A stretch of 26,714 nucleotides of DNA from JBBEBE01 sp051746765 (GCA_051746765.1 JBNJFK010000008.1:1-26714); one strand, 5' to 3'. Shown: positions 15,882-24,093, counted from the first letter of the stretch. Notes: a model not told the origin generated them from the letters alone. Program-made: numbers and translations.

Positions 15882-16046
15882 GACTACTTGCCGACCACGA
15901 TAGTGCCCACACTCCATACAGACATGGTGATATTTGTGAAGGGCTCCGCAATTCTTGCACTCCGCCAAATTGACGGACGAAATACGGTGATGGGATCGTC
16001 GTTTGTCTCTTCGTGACTTGGATGTTTTTCTCTTCGGATGTGCCAT
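15867..16046 (-). CDS. rpmF: 50S ribosomal protein L32
   Basis: A small zinc-binding ribosomal protein of the large subunit, 59 residues from ATG 16046 to a TAA at 15867-15869. The start MAHPKRKTSKSRRDKRRSHH is the classic basic L32 N-terminus. Four cysteines form the zinc ribbon as CKNCG (Cys30, Cys33) and CMECG (Cys43, Cys46), so this is the zinc-binding rather than the Cys-less form. It lies between the DUF177 gene (34-base gap) and plsX, the conserved order. Its 3' end carries a tandem duplication. Confidence 0.96.
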   Translation of the reverse strand: MAHPKRKTSKSRRDKRRSHHRISSVNLAECKNCGALHKYHHVCMECGHYRGRQVVEVAQ

Positions 16047-16080
16047 GTTTCCAGACTTCCTGTGTCGTTAAAAACCTTGC

Positions 16081-16608
16081 TTATGAATTACGTTTCAGCT
16101 TTTTGAGCTCTGCCCATCGGGGATCTTCATCCTCTCCGGGTTCGGCTTCCGGGCCAAACGATTGTACGTCGAATTCGGTTGGTTTCCCATCGTCATCCAG
16201 ATAGTCCGGGTGGATCTTCCTGACCGGCAGATCGAGCAGGATTGTGTCTCGCACTTCCTGCCGCAGATCCAGTGTCAGTGAGTCCTCGTCAATGGGCTTC
16301 ATCGCCGAAGAGACATCCACCGATTTCTCCTCGAGTCCCGGTTTAAAGAGAACCTGATAGCTCTCTTCCACCCGGTGTTCATACTCCCGGAGCGAACGGT
16401 CACACAATAAAACGAGCTCTGCCGAAACAGTAAAGTCCGTTTTAACAAAATGGAGACTCTTCTCGAACTGAAACTCAACCGTCGCGCTTTTGAATCGAAC
16501 TCCATCCATGCCGGTCTCTCCCAGATCGGCGGGACCCAGGGTGCGAACCAGAGTATGAATCCCCTCCGGTAGCTCCTGTACGTTGAATATGAGTTTTGAT
16601 TCAGTCAC
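16081..16608 (-). CDS. DUF177 (YceD-family) protein
   Basis: 175 residues, soluble and acidic at the C-terminus. The central region (CDRSLREYEHRVEESYQVLF, about 69-88, then the IDLxxxVxDxILLxLP-like segment about 112-128) matches DUF177, a family encoded next to rpmF in most bacteria and implicated in 23S rRNA or ribosome-related processes in plants and E. coli. The start is a GTG at 16608 with AGG a few bases upstream; no ATG is available before the conserved region. It probably heads the minus-strand run that continues through rpmF and the fab genes. Its molecular function is not established by anything seen here. Confidence 0.85.
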   Translation of the reverse strand: MTESKLIFNVQELPEGIHTLVRTLGPADLGETGMDGVRFKSATVEFQFEKSLHFVKTDFTVSAELVLLCDRSLREYEHRVEESYQVLFKPGLEEKSVDVSSAMKPIDEDSLTLDLRQEVRDTILLDLPVRKIHPDYLDDDGKPTEFDVQSFGPEAEPGEDEDPRWAELKKLKRNS

Positions 16609-16618
16609 GATAGCCTGA

Positions 16619-16648
16619 CAATTTAGCGAATAAAAGAAGTGAAATCAA
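16619..16648 (-). promoter_or_regulatory. Candidate promoter for the DUF177-rpmF-plsX-fab run
   Basis: On the minus strand a TTG (16646-16648) is followed after 20 bases by TAAATTG, close to but one base short of TAnnTTTG. It would place transcription start only a few bases before the GTG at 16608, so the message would be nearly leaderless. This is weaker than the nuo promoter. Confidence 0.3.
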
Positions 16649-16663
16649 TCGTTCGCGCAGACC

Positions 16664-16689
16664 AAAAGATCCCTCTCTGCAGGGGAAAA
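16664..16689 (-). terminator. Weak terminator-like hairpin after the deoxynucleoside kinase
   Basis: CCCT (16671-16674) and AGGG (16681-16684) form a four-base stem with a six-base loop, flanked by A4 on the plus strand at both ends and therefore T4 on the minus strand. It lies just downstream of the kinase stop. The stem is short, so this is only a candidate. Confidence 0.3.
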
Positions 16690-16693
16690 CGGT

Positions 16694-17347
16694 TTAAAAC
16701 AGACCGTACAGCCGTTGATCGATCCGTTCAAGTACCACACCCAGATCATCGTCATTGGAGACAAAGTCCGTATCGTCCGTATCGATGATCAATTTCGGAT
16801 GTGAATAGGAATCGATCCACTCCTCGTAGAGCTCGTTCAATCGTTCCAGATAATCAATCCGGAGAGAGCGCTCGTAGGGCCGCCCCCTCTTTTGAATCTG
16901 ACGTACCAGGGTGGGAACTCTCGCACGCAAATAGACCAACAATCCCGGGGGTTCAAGCAGATCAATCACCTCTTCGTAAAGGGTTCGATAGTTCTTGTAG
17001 TCCCGATCACTCATCAGCCCCATGCGGTTCAGGTTGCGGGCAAAGATCTCGGCATCTTCGTATATGGTCCGATCCTGAACCACCGTCGCACGGCTCGATT
17101 CGAGCATCTGTTTGTGTGTGCGAAACCGGCTCGTGAGAAAGAAGACCTGGAGATGGAAGCTCCATCCGCGCATGTCACTGTAAAAGTCGGACAGGTACGG
17201 GTTGTTCTCCACCGATTCAAAACAAGGCTCCCACTGGAACCGGTCGGCCAACCGTTCGGTCAGTGACGATTTTCCAACTCCGATATTACCGGAAATGGCA
17301 ACGTATTGAATGGAATCCTTTTCCCGACCGACAGATGTCTCACTCAC
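16694..17347 (-). CDS. Deoxynucleoside kinase (dNK/dCK-dGK family)
   Basis: Phosphorylates deoxynucleosides in the salvage pathway, using ATP. It has 217 residues. The P-loop GNIGVGKSS is at about 20-28, the catalytic Glu44 lies in ESVENNPYL, and QDRTIYEDAEIF (about 91-102) carries the Asp-Arg pair of the family. A lid-type segment RGRPYERS lies near 153. Which deoxynucleoside is used cannot be told; deoxyadenosine/deoxyguanosine kinases of this size are common in Gram-positive and FCB bacteria. The start is GTG 17347, overlapping the pgi stop as GTGA. It is therefore co-translated with glycolytic genes, an unusual pairing. Confidence 0.9.
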   Translation of the reverse strand: MSETSVGREKDSIQYVAISGNIGVGKSSLTERLADRFQWEPCFESVENNPYLSDFYSDMRGWSFHLQVFFLTSRFRTHKQMLESSRATVVQDRTIYEDAEIFARNLNRMGLMSDRDYKNYRTLYEEVIDLLEPPGLLVYLRARVPTLVRQIQKRGRPYERSLRIDYLERLNELYEEWIDSYSHPKLIIDTDDTDFVSNDDDLGVVLERIDQRLYGLF

Positions 17348-18639
17348 AATCGCCCCAATCTTCGATACATTTCCGTTTTGTACGCTTCCACACCGGGCTG
17401 ATCAAACGGGTTCACACCCAACATGTATCCGTATACCGCTGTCAACAATTCGAACAGAGCCAGAAATTCCCCCAACGTCGACTCGTCCAGGCGCTGCAGA
17501 AGAACCCGCACAACGGGTACTCCTCCCTGATAGTGCGCGGTCAGGGTGCCTTCAAGAGCCTGCCGATTGATTTCATGAAGGCTCATCCCTTTCAGATACC
17601 CAAGAGAGTCTTCATCTTCACCGGCAACCGGGATAAGCGACTCTGTCTCTTCGACGACATCGAGGACCGTTTCCATCAAGACCCGTTGTCCCTCCTGTAC
17701 GTACTGGCCAATGCTGTGCAGGTCGGTAGAATAGAGTGCGCGAGCCGGAAAGAGCCCTTTGCCCTGCTTCCCCTCACTCTCTCCGAGAAGTTGTTGAAGC
17801 CACCCCGTCAGCCCTTCCAGATCCGGGTCGAAAGCAGAAATCAAGTCTACCCGATACCCGGCCTCGTGCAGCAGATAACGTACCGTCGCCAACTCCAGAA
17901 GCGGCTCGGGGTCGCGAAGAAGCGAATGGTACGCTGTCGACGCAGACGTTACCAATGAATGGATATTTCCTCCGGCAACCGCGATCGGCAGCAATCCCAC
18001 GGCTGTCAATACAGAGAACCGCCCGCCGACATCCCCTGCGATCGGCCAGGTGCGATATCCTTTCTGCCGAGCCAACGAACGGAGTGCGCCGCTGTCCGGA
18101 TCCGTCGTCACAATGATGCGCCGGGATGATTCCTGCTCTCCGTAACGCTTCTCCATCCAGGTTCGAAGCCAGCGAAAGGCGAGTGCCGTCTCCAGCGTCG
18201 TTCCCGATTTTGAAATGACGTTCACCCAAATGGATTTCGGCCGTCCGTCGGGTCGGGGCGTCTCCAATTCGTCGAGCAGCTGTTGATGGGCACGGCTGCC
18301 CATATGGTGGCCCGCAAACCGAAGATCGACACCGTGTTGAGCAGATATGCCTCTCAGCGCGTCCCGGACGGCACGGCTTCCCATGTAGGAACCACCAATT
18401 CCACAAACCACCAGAAGATCTGCATCCTGACGGATCTCGCCGGCTTGTGCGTCCAGTTGTTTCAAACCCTCCAGATCCGGTTCGGCCAGAAGATCGAGCC
18501 AGCCAAGCCACTCCGACCCGGGCCCTCTCTTCTCCAGAAGGGACTGCCATGCATCCGTGGCTCGTCGTCGGGCCGGGGCAAGGCTGTCCGGGTCCAAAAA
18601 TGAACGGGCACGGTTCAGATCCAGCGTCACTCTCTTCAT
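17344..18639 (-). CDS. pgi: Glucose-6-phosphate isomerase
   Basis: Interconverts glucose-6-phosphate and fructose-6-phosphate. It has 431 residues, the short bacterial form (about 430-450) rather than the 550-residue enterobacterial form. Visible marks are VCGIGGSYMGSRAV, the sugar-phosphate-binding VISKSGTTLET, GGRFSVLTAVGLLP, the catalytic-glutamate region LLGESEGKQGKG, and the C-terminal PGVEAYKTEMYRRL with the catalytic lysine. The ATG at 18639 follows the pfkA stop after one base, and its own stop overlaps the deoxynucleoside kinase start. It shares a likely transcript with pfkA, which catalyses the next glycolytic step. Confidence 0.96.
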   Translation of the reverse strand: MKRVTLDLNRARSFLDPDSLAPARRRATDAWQSLLEKRGPGSEWLGWLDLLAEPDLEGLKQLDAQAGEIRQDADLLVVCGIGGSYMGSRAVRDALRGISAQHGVDLRFAGHHMGSRAHQQLLDELETPRPDGRPKSIWVNVISKSGTTLETALAFRWLRTWMEKRYGEQESSRRIIVTTDPDSGALRSLARQKGYRTWPIAGDVGGRFSVLTAVGLLPIAVAGGNIHSLVTSASTAYHSLLRDPEPLLELATVRYLLHEAGYRVDLISAFDPDLEGLTGWLQQLLGESEGKQGKGLFPARALYSTDLHSIGQYVQEGQRVLMETVLDVVEETESLIPVAGEDEDSLGYLKGMSLHEINRQALEGTLTAHYQGGVPVVRVLLQRLDESTLGEFLALFELLTAVYGYMLGVNPFDQPGVEAYKTEMYRRLGRL

Positions 18640-18640
18640 T

Positions 18641-19615
18641 CTAACGCAACACCTTGGCCAATTCGGCCAGTTCGAAATCGATATCTTTCTTCTTGCTCCA
18701 GGTCATTTTGAGTGGCGTCAACTTCATCGAGTTATTCACCTCTCCGACCATGACACGATCGTGTCCATCCTGCATGGTCTTGACGGCCGCATATCCAAGT
18801 CTGCTGGCCAGGACCCGGTCCCGGGCGGTTGGGTTTCCACCCCGCTGGATATGACCCAAAATACAGACACGCATCTCGTACTCTTTCATCTCATTGCCCT
18901 CCCGAAGTTGCGATGCAAGGGTCAGCGCCCCTCCGGTCTCGTCCCCCTCGGCCACAACCACCAAACTGCTGCGCTTCTGCTCTTTCAATACCTGTCTCAA
19001 TGAGTTCTTGACATCCTCCACGTCTGTCAACGATTCGGGCAACAGGATCATCTCGGCACCGGATGCGAGTCCGGTATCCAGGGCAATGAAGCCGGCATCG
19101 CGGCCCATGACCTCGACCAGAAAGAGGCGGTCGTGTGCATCCGCAGTATCGCGAATCTTGTCAATGGCATCGAGAGCGGTGTTGAGCGCTGTATCGTAAC
19201 CGATGGTGATGTCGGTTCCGGCCAAATCGTTGTCGATGGTTGCCGGTATTCCGACCACGGAGATCTCCTGCTCTTCGGACAGAAGCGCAGCACCACGAAA
19301 CGACCCGTCCCCACCAATCACAATAAGCCCGTCGACATCTTTCTCCCGTAGATTCTCTCCCGCCCTGGCTCGACCCTCCGGGTGCATGAACTCTTCGGAT
19401 CGGGCTGTCTTCAAAATGGTCCCTCCCCGCTGGATAATGTTGGAGACCGAGTGCCGATCCAGTTCCTTGAACTCGTTCTCCAGCAGACCCTGATAGCCGC
19501 GGTTCCAACCCACGACCTCGAGACCCAGGTGGCACGCAGACCGGACGACCGCCCGAATCGCCGCGTTCATCCCGGGTGCATCGCCTCCACTTGTAATCAA
19601 ACCAATCCGCTTCAT
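18641..19615 (-). CDS. pfkA: ATP-dependent 6-phosphofructokinase
   Basis: Commits fructose-6-phosphate to glycolysis. It has 324 residues, the PfkA length. LITSGGDAPGMNAAIR opens the protein. GGDGS at 101-105 indicates ATP rather than pyrophosphate use, because PPi enzymes usually have GGDDT. PATIDNDLAGTD supplies catalytic Asp128, and VEVMGRDAGFIAL and LGHIQRGGNPTARDR bind fructose-6-phosphate and effectors. The ATG at 19615 has GAGG a few bases upstream. It heads a three-gene unit with pgi and the deoxynucleoside kinase. Confidence 0.97.
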   Translation of the reverse strand: MKRIGLITSGGDAPGMNAAIRAVVRSACHLGLEVVGWNRGYQGLLENEFKELDRHSVSNIIQRGGTILKTARSEEFMHPEGRARAGENLREKDVDGLIVIGGDGSFRGAALLSEEQEISVVGIPATIDNDLAGTDITIGYDTALNTALDAIDKIRDTADAHDRLFLVEVMGRDAGFIALDTGLASGAEMILLPESLTDVEDVKNSLRQVLKEQKRSSLVVVAEGDETGGALTLASQLREGNEMKEYEMRVCILGHIQRGGNPTARDRVLASRLGYAAVKTMQDGHDRVMVGEVNNSMKLTPLKMTWSKKKDIDFELAELAKVLR

Positions 19616-19666
19616 AGATCCTCGTTTCTACAGAGTTCTGCCTTTCAGCCATATTCCCGTGAAAAG

Positions 19667-19697
19667 TCAACTTACGACCCGCGCCATCTTTGCGCAA
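19667..19697 (-). promoter_or_regulatory. Candidate promoter for pfkA-pgi-kinase
   Basis: On the minus strand a TTG (19695-19697) is followed after exactly 20 bases by TAAGTTGA (19674-19667), a partial match to TAnnTTTG. Transcription would begin about 45 bases before the pfkA ATG. The spacing equals that of the strong nuo promoter, but the -7 match is incomplete. Confidence 0.4.
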
Positions 19698-19706
19698 ATA
19701 ATTAAC

Positions 19707-19719
19707 AGTCAAATTGACT
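19707..19719. promoter_or_regulatory. Palindrome AGTCAA-A-TTGACT between divergent pfkA and polyprenyl synthase
   Basis: A perfect 6-bp dyad with a one-base centre. Its last base is the first T of the plus-strand TACCTTTG, so a bound protein would cover that promoter and lie just upstream of the pfkA promoter candidate. This is a plausible operator, but I cannot name a regulator. Confidence 0.4.
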
Positions 19720-19726
19720 ACCTTTG
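19719..19726 (+). promoter_or_regulatory. Candidate -7 element (TACCTTTG) for the envelope operon
   Basis: A full match to TAnnTTTG, 74-81 bases before ATG 19800. No TTG is found at the ideal spacing (the nearest, in CTTTGCG at 19688-19694, is several bases too far), so only the -7 half is supported. Confidence 0.45.
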
Positions 19727-19799
19727 CAGCCTGTGATCCGTCAATCGACGTACGCTCAGGAAGCAGAAAATCGAAGCAAACGTGACCCTCAATCAACAG

Positions 19800-20813
19800 A
19801 TGAAGTCATCCCGATCCACGTCTCCGGAAGCGACGAACCCCTCTCGTTCCCTGCAGGAGATTACCCGACCGATCCAGGGTCAGCTCGATGAATTTCGAAC
19901 CTTCTTTCGGGACGCCGTACGAACCGATGTCTTCCTGTTGGACCGAATTCTCCACTACCTCCATCGACAAAAGGGAAAAGAGATTCGTCCCGTATTGATC
20001 TTCATGACTGCCCGTATGTTTGGCGGGAACAACCACCGCAGCTATGTGGCAGCCACAATGATTGAACTTCTGCATACGGCAACGCTCATTCATGACGACG
20101 TTGTCGATGAGTCGAACCGGAGACGCGGGCTTCTCAGCATCAACAAACTGTGGCGAAACAAAGCAGGGGTCTTGCTGGGTGATTTTCTCCTCTCGAAGGG
20201 TCTTTTGATTGCATTGGACAATCGGGAATACACCCTGCTGCATGTTCTCTCGACCGCCGTACGAAAGATGAGTGAGGGCGAGCTTCGACAGCTGAAAACA
20301 TCGAAACTCTTCAACATGACCGAGGAGCGATACTTCCAGATCATCTCGGAGAAGACCGCCAGTCTGATCGCCGCCTGCTGCCACTGTGGTGCGATCGTCT
20401 CCACCGATGACGAGAACGTTCACAAAGAGATGGAGAAGGTGGGAATGGATATCGGCATCTGCTTTCAGATTGTCGATGACCTCTTCGACTACGGCCTGAA
20501 GGATGTAGGGAAACCGCGCCGCAACGATATTCAGGAACGCAAGGTCACACTCCCTCTCATCAAAGCTCTCGAAAACGGCAGTCGATCCGAACGTGCGCGT
20601 ATCCGGCGACGCATGCGGAAACGGAAGAAAAGTTCGAAGGATGTGGAAAAGATCGTTGCGTTTGTTCACGAAAAAGGCGGAATGGAGGCGTCCAGACAGA
20701 CCATGGAACGCATCGCCGACCGGGCGATCAATCGACTCCGCTCTCTCCCCGTCAACGAACATGTTGCCGATTTCGAGGAGCTCATACGCTTTATCATGAA
20801 CCGGCAATCCTAG
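19800..20813 (+). CDS. Long-chain trans-polyprenyl diphosphate synthase
   Basis: Condenses isopentenyl diphosphate onto allylic primers to make a long isoprenoid, probably the quinone side chain. It has 337 residues. The two aspartate-rich motifs are IHDDVVDESNRRRG (DDxxD) and QIVDDLFDYG (DDxxD). KEIRPVLIFMTARMFGG is the conserved KxxRP region. A small Ala five residues before the first motif (HTATLIHDD) fits a long product. The start could be GTG 19782 or ATG 19800; neither has a Shine-Dalgarno, and I chose the ATG. The unusually basic stretch ARIRRRMRKRKKSSK lies near the C-terminal third. The LpxH-like gene follows after six bases. Confidence 0.9.
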   Translation: MKSSRSTSPEATNPSRSLQEITRPIQGQLDEFRTFFRDAVRTDVFLLDRILHYLHRQKGKEIRPVLIFMTARMFGGNNHRSYVAATMIELLHTATLIHDDVVDESNRRRGLLSINKLWRNKAGVLLGDFLLSKGLLIALDNREYTLLHVLSTAVRKMSEGELRQLKTSKLFNMTEERYFQIISEKTASLIAACCHCGAIVSTDDENVHKEMEKVGMDIGICFQIVDDLFDYGLKDVGKPRRNDIQERKVTLPLIKALENGSRSERARIRRRMRKRKKSSKDVEKIVAFVHEKGGMEASRQTMERIADRAINRLRSLPVNEHVADFEELIRFIMNRQS

Positions 20814-20819
20814 AACTGA

Positions 20820-21620
20820 ATGGAATCCTGGAGGCACCCGAACGACCGCTATCTCCTGCTCGGGGATCTCCACCTGGGGAGTCTCGGTGGCGAGGCCGGA
20901 AACGAGTTGGAACGGGAGGCAGTCGAGCTGCTCGAATACTGCCGGGAAGCAGACCTGAAACTACTGCTTCTTGGAGATCTCTTCGACTACTGGATGGAGT
21001 ACCCCGGGCACGTCCCGCACATTGCGCCACAATTTCGGGAAGCACTGGCCAACTACAACCGGGTGACCGGACCCACGCTCTATATCACCGGCAACCACGA
21101 CAACTGGACGCGCAGTTATTTTGATTCCATCGGATGTGTTGTCTGTGGCGAATCGATTCGATTGCAAATTGACAACTCCACTCTTCTTTTGTTGCACGGA
21201 GACGGACTGGCAGACCCGGATATGAATCTGCCGCGTCCGATCTGGCACCGGCTCCTTCGCTCCCCCTCTTTTATTCGACTCTATCAAGCGATTTTTCCGA
21301 GTCAGACCGGCCTCCGAATCATGGCTGCATTCTCCTCGTGGAGTCGAAAAAAGAGTGCTAATTCGCCTGTCCGCCTCGATCGATGGGCTCGGGAAACGTT
21401 GGAAATTGGACCGGACGATTTTGTAATTTGCGGGCATGATCATACACCCCGAATCCGGCACTCGCGTGGCGGCACCTATATCAATTGTGGTGCCTTCCTC
21501 ACCAGCCGAACCGCTGTTCGATATACGAATGGCCAGCCGGAAATCGTTGTTTGGAACGCAGGGGAGCGACAACTGACTCCCTGGATCGATCCGAAGACAA
21601 CCCAAAGAGACGGTAGATGA
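20820..21620 (+). CDS. LpxH-like calcineurin-fold phosphoesterase (UDP-2,3-diacylglucosamine diphosphatase)
   Basis: A predicted di-metal hydrolase that would remove UMP from UDP-2,3-diacylglucosamine in lipid A synthesis, at the inner face of the cytoplasmic membrane. It has 266 residues. The metallophosphoesterase motifs come in order: GDLHLG (Asp16, His18), GDLFDYW (about 52-58), GNHDNW (about 91-96), LLHGDG and GHDHTPRI. E. coli LpxH has GNRD where this has GNHD, so the exact substrate is less certain; the FDYW after GDL favours the LpxH branch. A hydrophobic or basic segment between the fourth and fifth motifs could be the LpxH lid. It overlaps the PBP gene start (ATGA), which supports an envelope role. 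Confidence 0.75.
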   Translation: MESWRHPNDRYLLLGDLHLGSLGGEAGNELEREAVELLEYCREADLKLLLLGDLFDYWMEYPGHVPHIAPQFREALANYNRVTGPTLYITGNHDNWTRSYFDSIGCVVCGESIRLQIDNSTLLLLHGDGLADPDMNLPRPIWHRLLRSPSFIRLYQAIFPSQTGLRIMAAFSSWSRKKSANSPVRLDRWARETLEIGPDDFVICGHDHTPRIRHSRGGTYINCGAFLTSRTAVRYTNGQPEIVVWNAGERQLTPWIDPKTTQRDGR

Positions 21621-23974
21621 CCAAAGATTCCAGACCGGACAGTGAACGCTATTTCAACGATCCGGAGTATCGGCGTTCCATTCGACAACAACGCGAAGCC
21701 GAAAAGGCGACTGGCGATCGCTCTGCGTCGGACTCAGGTTCGGCTCGGGCGAGACGTGGCGGTTCAACCCGATATTTCAACGAACAGAACATCTCGCGCT
21801 TCCTGCTGATTCTGCTTCTGGTCGCCCTGCTCGGTGGAGGCGGCTATCTGATCTTTCTCTTTCAGGGCCTCCCCTCCATCGAACGCCTCGAAAACCCGAA
21901 GACGGCCGTTGCATCCGTGGTATTAAGTCGTGACGGAGCCGTGCTGGACCGGTACTATGTAGAGAACCGAACCGATGTCAAGCTTCCGGAGATGTCTCCC
22001 CACGTAGTGAACGCCTTGATCTCCACGGAGGACCACCGTTTTTTCGAGCATTGGGGCATGGACATGATTCGAACCCTGGCGATCCCCTACCACATCCTCC
22101 GGGGAAATCCGCAGGGAGGGTCCACCATCAGTCAACAGCTGGCCCGAAACCTCTACCGGGAGATCGGACAAGCATTCTCTGTGACCCGGAAATTCCGGGA
22201 GATGATCACCGCCGTACAGATCGAGCACAACTACACGAAGGAGGAGATCATCGAGATGTACCTGAACACGGTGGAGTTCAGCAACAGCGCCTACGGAATC
22301 GAATCGGCCGCTCAGACGCACTACGGGAAGACCGCCAGGGAGCTGAACGTATCAGAGGCGGCCACCATGATCGGGACACTGCAGGCCGTCAGCTACTTTA
22401 ATCCGAGACGAAATCCCGAAAATGCACAGCGCCGGCGAAATATTGTCCTCTCCCGCATGCATCAGCTCGGCTTTATCCCAACCGACGAGTTCACCGCTCT
22501 GCGCGAGCAGCCCATTCAACTCGACTACCAACCTCCCTCCCGCTCCGGACGGGAGAGCCGTTATTTCGGCGAATATGTACGCCAACAGGTAACCGATTGG
22601 ACCGAAGAGAATGGATACGACCTCTATGCCGACGGGCTCACCATTCACACCACGATCGACTCCCGCCTTCAGCGCCACGCCGAACGAGCCGTCCGCGAGA
22701 AGGCAGACTCCCTGCAGACGATCTTTGAAAATGAGTGGACCTCTCCGGGCGGAGAGTATATGGACCGTCTCTGGGAAACCTATCCGAACATTCTGCCCAG
22801 CTTCATTCGCGAGACAGACCGATACCGAAATTCCTTCTCCGAGCTGAATACCGACCAGGAGTCGGATGTCTTCGAACATCTGATGGCCGACGAAGCCTGG
22901 GTCGACTCCGTAAAACAGGCCCGCACCTTGCTGCAGGCCAGCTTTGTATCGATCGATCCAACCAACGGCAATGTCCTGGCATGGGTGGGCGGAACCGACT
23001 ACGGCAGCAAACAGTTTGACCATGTCTACCAGTCGCGACGTCAGACCGGCTCGACCTTCAAACCGTTTGTCTACGCTGTCGCTGTGGACAACGGATACAT
23101 GCCCTACCACACCTTCTCCAAATACCCGGTCAGTTTCATCGATTCCAACCGTAATCGATGGGATCCTCGTGATCCCTCCATCATCGACGGACCGGAACAG
23201 GTTCCACTTCGCGAAGCGCTGGCCCGGAGCATGAACAATGTCACCGTTCGTCTGCTGCCGGAAATCGCCGGTGCGCCGGGTACAAACCGGCTCAGTGACC
23301 TCTACCCCGCAGCCGAAGCGATCAGCGAGATGGCCGGACGAATGGGCATTGAGGTACCGCAAAACGAGGTTGTTCCCTCCATTGCGCTCGGAACCGCCAG
23401 CGCCTCTCTGTTGGAGTTGGTCAGCGCCTACACCACCTTTGCCAACGAGGGAGTTCGCATCGAGCCCACCGCCATCACCAGAATCGAAGACAAAGAGGGA
23501 AATATCCTGGTCGAGTACCACCCCGAGATGACGCAGGAAGTCCTGAGCCCGGAGACGGCCTATATCATGATCGACATGATGCGGGGAGTGATCAGCGGCG
23601 GCGAGTGGGGTCACGGCACGGGCGTACGCCTCCGCAACGCCTACAATGTTCGCCAGGATGTTGCCGGCAAGACAGGGACCACACAGAACAGCGCCGACAA
23701 CTGGTTCGTGGCCATGACACCGCACATGGTCATGGGAGCCTGGGTCGGTGGGGAGGACCGGCGGATCCGTTTTCCGGCCAACACCTTTGTCGGTCAGGGC
23801 GCACGATCGGCACTCCCGATCGTGGGACAGTTCATGCAGTACGCCAGTTCCGATTCGACCGTCGAATGGAGCCAGCGCTCGTTTGAACCCCCTCCCGGGT
23901 TTGTCATGCCGGTACCTCCCGAAGAGCAGGAGGGCGATCAGGGGGGCGACGAACAGGATCGAATCGGATGGTAA
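21617..23974 (+). CDS. Class A penicillin-binding protein 1A (glycosyltransferase/transpeptidase)
   Basis: A bifunctional peptidoglycan synthase of the inner membrane. It has 785 residues: a cytoplasmic tail of about 58 residues, one membrane helix at about 60-83 (FLLILLLVALLGGGGYLIFL), then the GT51 domain with catalytic Glu138 in EDHRFFEHWG and GGSTISQQLARNLYR. The transpeptidase domain follows, with Ser479 in the STFK motif, SMN at 538-540 and KTG at 685-687. The C-terminus is proline- and acid-rich (PVPPEEQEGDQGG). The tail carries two RYFN(D/E) motifs, at about 12-16 and 52-56. The start overlaps the LpxH-like stop by four bases. A strong hairpin-like repeat follows the stop. Confidence 0.96.
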   Translation: MTKDSRPDSERYFNDPEYRRSIRQQREAEKATGDRSASDSGSARARRGGSTRYFNEQNISRFLLILLLVALLGGGGYLIFLFQGLPSIERLENPKTAVASVVLSRDGAVLDRYYVENRTDVKLPEMSPHVVNALISTEDHRFFEHWGMDMIRTLAIPYHILRGNPQGGSTISQQLARNLYREIGQAFSVTRKFREMITAVQIEHNYTKEEIIEMYLNTVEFSNSAYGIESAAQTHYGKTARELNVSEAATMIGTLQAVSYFNPRRNPENAQRRRNIVLSRMHQLGFIPTDEFTALREQPIQLDYQPPSRSGRESRYFGEYVRQQVTDWTEENGYDLYADGLTIHTTIDSRLQRHAERAVREKADSLQTIFENEWTSPGGEYMDRLWETYPNILPSFIRETDRYRNSFSELNTDQESDVFEHLMADEAWVDSVKQARTLLQASFVSIDPTNGNVLAWVGGTDYGSKQFDHVYQSRRQTGSTFKPFVYAVAVDNGYMPYHTFSKYPVSFIDSNRNRWDPRDPSIIDGPEQVPLREALARSMNNVTVRLLPEIAGAPGTNRLSDLYPAAEAISEMAGRMGIEVPQNEVVPSIALGTASASLLELVSAYTTFANEGVRIEPTAITRIEDKEGNILVEYHPEMTQEVLSPETAYIMIDMMRGVISGGEWGHGTGVRLRNAYNVRQDVAGKTGTTQNSADNWFVAMTPHMVMGAWVGGEDRRIRFPANTFVGQGARSALPIVGQFMQYASSDSTVEWSQRSFEPPPGFVMPVPPEEQEGDQGGDEQDRIGW
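21760..21772 (+). repeat. Copy 3 of a dispersed 13-mer (CGGTTCAACCCGA)
   Basis: This copy lies within the PBP1A coding sequence, in the cytoplasmic tail (codons for GSTR), just before the second RYFN motif. It shares 14 bases with each of the other two copies, extending left with one and right with the other. Confidence 0.5.
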
Positions 23975-23980
23975 AGCTGT

Positions 23981-24022
23981 CAGAATCCGGAGGGTTTTCT
24001 TCGCTACAAACCCTATATTCTG
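23981..24022 (+). terminator. Two-part hairpin after PBP1A, probable terminator or insulator
   Basis: CAGAAT (23981-23986) pairs with ATTCTG (24017-24022), and inside it GGGTTT (23992-23997) pairs with AAACCC (24008-24013), with a ten-base loop. The hairpin begins six bases after the PBP1A stop codon and ends just before the nuo promoter. No T-tract follows, so it is not a classic intrinsic terminator. An mRNA 3'-end stabiliser is an alternative. Confidence 0.5.
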
Positions 24023-24035
24023 CCACCAATATTCG

Positions 24036-24066
24036 TTGACATTCCGGGCAACCGGCGGTAATTTTG
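24036..24066 (+). promoter_or_regulatory. Bacteroidota-type promoter for the nuo operon
   Basis: A -33 TTG (24036-24038) and a perfect -7 TAATTTTG (24059-24066) are separated by 20 bases, matching the TTG-N19-21-TAnnTTTG pattern of Bacteroidota primary sigma factors. Transcription should begin about six bases later, giving a leader of roughly 20 bases before nuoA ATG 24094, with no Shine-Dalgarno. Confidence 0.7.
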
Positions 24067-24093
24067 ATACTTTATGTAACCGAACCCGAATTC

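Noticed and set aside
22352..23725. Minus-strand open frame of 457 codons opposite PBP1A
   Set aside because: The PBP1A frame holds every catalytic motif; the antisense frame is compositional.
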